64,000 nt of DNA from Siphlonurus alternatus. Taxonomy: Eukaryota; Arthropoda; Insecta; Ephemeroptera; Siphlonuridae. The notes beneath the pieces are model-generated. The model ran no database searches. It worked only from the letters and a program-made list of their open reading frames with translations, and was not told where the DNA came from. The stretch is from positions 26,934,773 through 26,998,772 of the forward strand of contig OX463782.1 in the NCBI GenBank assembly GCA_949825025.1, read 5' to 3'. Of the stretch, positions 60,087 to 64,000 are shown in pieces. Both the position numbers and the translations under genes were made by a program. Every line of letters begins with the position of its first letter. The stretch's first letter is position 1.

Positions 60087-60266
60087 TTACTCTTTGTCAC
60101 AGTACATATTCTTCTCTTTCTTCATTTTTGCTTGCGTGCATCTCCAAAAGACACAGATCAACAGATGCAATTTGCAGTTTTTTGGAAGTAAGGAAGGGCA
60201 CTCACAGTTTAGATTTCTACATACTGCTTTGCATTGCCTACAAAGAGAGCAGCGGTTCGTAGTGCC
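60087..60266 (-). other. Cys-rich open segment, possible zinc-binding relic
   Basis: Read on the - strand, a 59-residue open segment between two stops has 10 cysteines (positions 6, 9, 12, 16, 21, 23, 31, 38, 43, 56), starting GTTNRCSLCRQCKAVCRNLN. It is preceded by TTTTAG, which could serve as an acceptor. The spacing suggests a zinc-binding segment or transposase tail, but I cannot assign it to a family, and frames on the other strand are also open. Confidence 0.2.
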
Positions 60267-61656
<1,390 letters not shown>

Positions 61657-61660
61657 TTAA

Positions 61661-61988
61661 CGATTAATCTCAGTTACTTCGGAATCAAAGAATATTTCCC
61701 TTCAAACGAATCGAATGAAATAAATTTTAAAAAATCGAGAATGTTCTAAAACTTAATCGCTTATGGTTTGAGCGAATTCAGTCTTGCAGTTTTCTTACAA
61801 CAGCTCCATTTCCGGTTTCCGTCCGTAAGGCCAATGTTAAACTTCTACCTCAGTTTTCACAAAACTGATAAGACAGATTCGCTTCAAAATTTATATGCCA
61901 CCTATTGATGGTGAGTTCTAAGTCCCCTGCAAGTCTTGTTGCATTCAGGTGGTACGATTGCGAGATATCAACCTACTGAGATTCATCC
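61661..61988. mobile_element. TTAA-flanked element, family F copy 2 (inverted)
   Basis: It is the reverse complement of 33294-33622 over almost its full 328 bp. TTAA is at 61657-61660 and 61989-61992. The ends (CTACTGAGATTCATCC and a mutated ATTAATCTCAGTTAC) match the terminal repeats. Two full-length copies in opposite orientation confirm the element boundaries. Confidence 0.88.
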
Positions 61989-61992
61989 TTAA

Positions 61993-62365
61993 TAAATATT
62001 TTTTCTTACTCTATGATATATGCAATAACCGCACTAAACTATAAAGTTGTAAAATTATTTCCAACAAATAGTGTGAACTTACAAGAAACTCGAACTTTGT
62101 GTCCATCCAGTGAAAAGTTATGATACATTTATTTTATGTATCATAACTTTTATAATATACTTTTAACAGTTACATACAACGCATTAAATTTTGTATACCT
62201 GTGAAGCTTAAAACACGTGGTTAAAAGTGACAAGCACCCTTTTTAAAAATCCCCGTATTTATCTTCCATTCCTGCAACTTTATATTTGTTACTCTTTAAA
62301 AATAACTTTTAACAGTTAATGGAGTATAAAATTACATGTATGTCGATTTATATTAACCTGGGGGG
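61993..62365. other. A+T-rich non-coding, nothing recognised
   Basis: No gene or repeat family seen; ends in a G-run near 62361-62370. Confidence 0.4.
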
Positions 62366-62368
62366 GGG

Positions 62369-62501
62369 GGGAGGTCTTCAAATAACACCACTTAACCTAA
62401 ACTTAGCCTTAAGACTGTCTTAGCGCAACAATAAAGAATACACTAAGACTGTCTTAATTTTAGGATTGTTGTAATTTGTGTTATTTGAAGACCCTCTAGG
62501 T
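62369..62501. mobile_element. Small foldback (possible MITE)
   Basis: Outer pair GGAGGTCTTCAAATAACAC with GTGTTATTTGAAGACCCTC; inner pair TTAAGACTGTCTTAG with CTAAGACTGTCTTAA. The inner motif AAGACTGTCTT is itself nearly palindromic. There is one copy only in the window and no clear target duplication. Confidence 0.65.
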
Positions 62502-62786
62502 GCTTAATCTAATTGAACAAACCGAACGTAAATTTACCAAGAGGAAAAAAATGTAGATATTTCACAAAATCATCAGTTATATAAACTCCTGCAGTGTATG
62601 CTACTTTTTATGCTAGTAAGAAGAGCAAATAGCATAAATGCCAGGGGCTAGCTATAGGAAGGTATAATAATAATCCAACATACATGGAACAGTATTTATT
62701 TTTGTCTTCAGGCAATCATTTTAATTAATGTGAAATGAAATGTTCTGTATTGAAGTATTTTATCTTTCCCCTGGAAGTTTCAATCT

Positions 62787-62986
62787 NNNNNNNNNNNNNN
62801 NNNNNNNNNNNNNNNNNNNNNNNNNNNNNNNNNNNNNNNNNNNNNNNNNNNNNNNNNNNNNNNNNNNNNNNNNNNNNNNNNNNNNNNNNNNNNNNNNNNN
62901 NNNNNNNNNNNNNNNNNNNNNNNNNNNNNNNNNNNNNNNNNNNNNNNNNNNNNNNNNNNNNNNNNNNNNNNNNNNNNNNNNNNNNN
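62787..62986. other. Assembly gap (200 N)
   Basis: Exactly 200 undetermined bases, the usual placeholder for a gap of unknown size. Open frames spanning it are meaningless. Confidence 0.99.
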
Positions 62987-64000
62987 CAGCCCTATGTCAC
63001 ACAAATGTCACTTTATATAGTAATGGTATAATGGTAACATAAAGTAACGCATGATATCTCCTATTCTAATTAACTAGCCATGCGTAATCGACTTGCAAAC
63101 AGCTATAGGAACCTTTAACGTTACATATATATATCTATATATAAAGGGTAGAAAGCTATAGGGGTTGGTTCATTAGGCAAATCAGAGTAGGGACTACTAC
63201 TAGGAAGGAGAGAGGAAGGAAGGAAGGGCGAACACCTTATCTTTTGACACCCCTGATAATATACGAAAAGTCGACGAGCAAGCAGCTGACTCCACTGTAG
63301 AGCAAGACTTGCCTAAATAGAACCTTATCTACCCATGACCCCTCCCTCTCTGTCCCTACTCTTTGTGAATACGTTTCAATGCGTTTCTCTGTCCACCTTT
63401 TATCATCTACTTTTTCAATATAAAAATTTCCCTCAGGCAGATATGCTTCGTTCAACCTCATAGAAGAAATTTAACACCTAGAAAATTGAATTTTTGAATC
63501 ACAAAGATTAATCTAATTTTTTTTTTTCTAATATTATGATAATACAATTTTGTTTCTGTTTTCTCAACGATTACATTAGCACCTTCTCTCTCCTGCTTTG
63601 ACTGCGGCTCACTTGATATTCCTACTTTCCTTCCTCTCTCTTTACTCCTCCCTTTTCACAACTCTCTTTCTACTGAAAAGCTTGCTGCCTGCGTAATGCG
63701 TATCTACTCCTATTCTACCATATGGTAAAAGCTTAACGTTCCCTACCAATCGAACGCGTAAATATAATCGATGAATTTTATTTTCACCTAAACTTATTTT
63801 AAATCCGATCATTCTTTACTATATCTTACATTCACATTCACTTTTTAAAAAATGATCGTTTAAAGTTATTCAAAAAAGACGTCACTTTCCTTTCCTTTTT
63901 CTTTTTTTTTCTGTAATATATTGAATATTGTTGTTTGAAAAAAAAAATTTAAATACTGCTAGCTCCAGTGGATAATTTGTTCTCTAAGCATGCAGTGGCA
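62987..64000. other. Non-coding stretch at window end
   Basis: No gene is supported. It is less A+T-rich at about 63160-63480, where a - strand open frame (63461-63237) lacks any recognisable domain. Pyrimidine-rich DNA lies at 63570-63680. Confidence 0.4.

Noticed and set aside
62735..63042. Open frames of about 100 codons
   Set aside because: They run through the 200-N gap and have no real sequence.

Overview
This window reads as animal nuclear DNA, most likely from an arthropod. It is very A+T-rich (about 70% or more by eye, not counted) and has GT-AG introns, long (CT)n and (TA)n microsatellites, tRNA-derived SINE-like repeats and many palindromic (foldback) MITEs. The taxon is a weak inference. 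Nothing looks bacterial: there are no operons, ribosome binding sites, CRISPR arrays or genuine tRNA/rRNA genes. A 200-N assembly gap lies at 62787-62986.

The only confident protein genes form one convergent pair at 16.2-25.2 kb. On the + strand, four exons (16213-19738) encode a 494-residue protein with an N-terminal SWIM zinc finger and a C-terminal YqaJ-type exonuclease domain of the PD-(D/E)XK fold. On the - strand, three exons (25218 down to 21649) encode a 591-residue transposase with a THAP finger, a transposase helix-turn-helix and a complete DDE_Tnp_4 triad. Both reading frames are open and every splice phase matches. From memory, a THAP/DDE transposase paired with a YqaJ nuclease matches the ISL2EU/IS4EU-type DNA transposons. 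I could not find the terminal inverted repeats, so the limits of the element are unknown.

The non-coding parts of this pair have been colonised. A hAT MITE with an 8-bp target duplication lies in intron 1 of the nuclease gene. A 650-bp palindrome lies between the two 3' ends. A TTAA-flanked MITE ends exactly at the transposase stop codon. An 80-bp minisatellite of about 14 copies fills most of transposase intron 1.

Elsewhere the window is gene-poor. One convincing internal exon of an unrecognised host gene lies at 10592-10756 (+). The rest is intergenic or intronic A+T-rich DNA carrying foldback elements (7 clear TTAA-flanked copies plus one imperfect copy, and several TA-flanked ones), three to four copies of one SINE-like repeat, another tRNA-headed repeat, and seven long (CT)n tracts that all read CT on the + strand.
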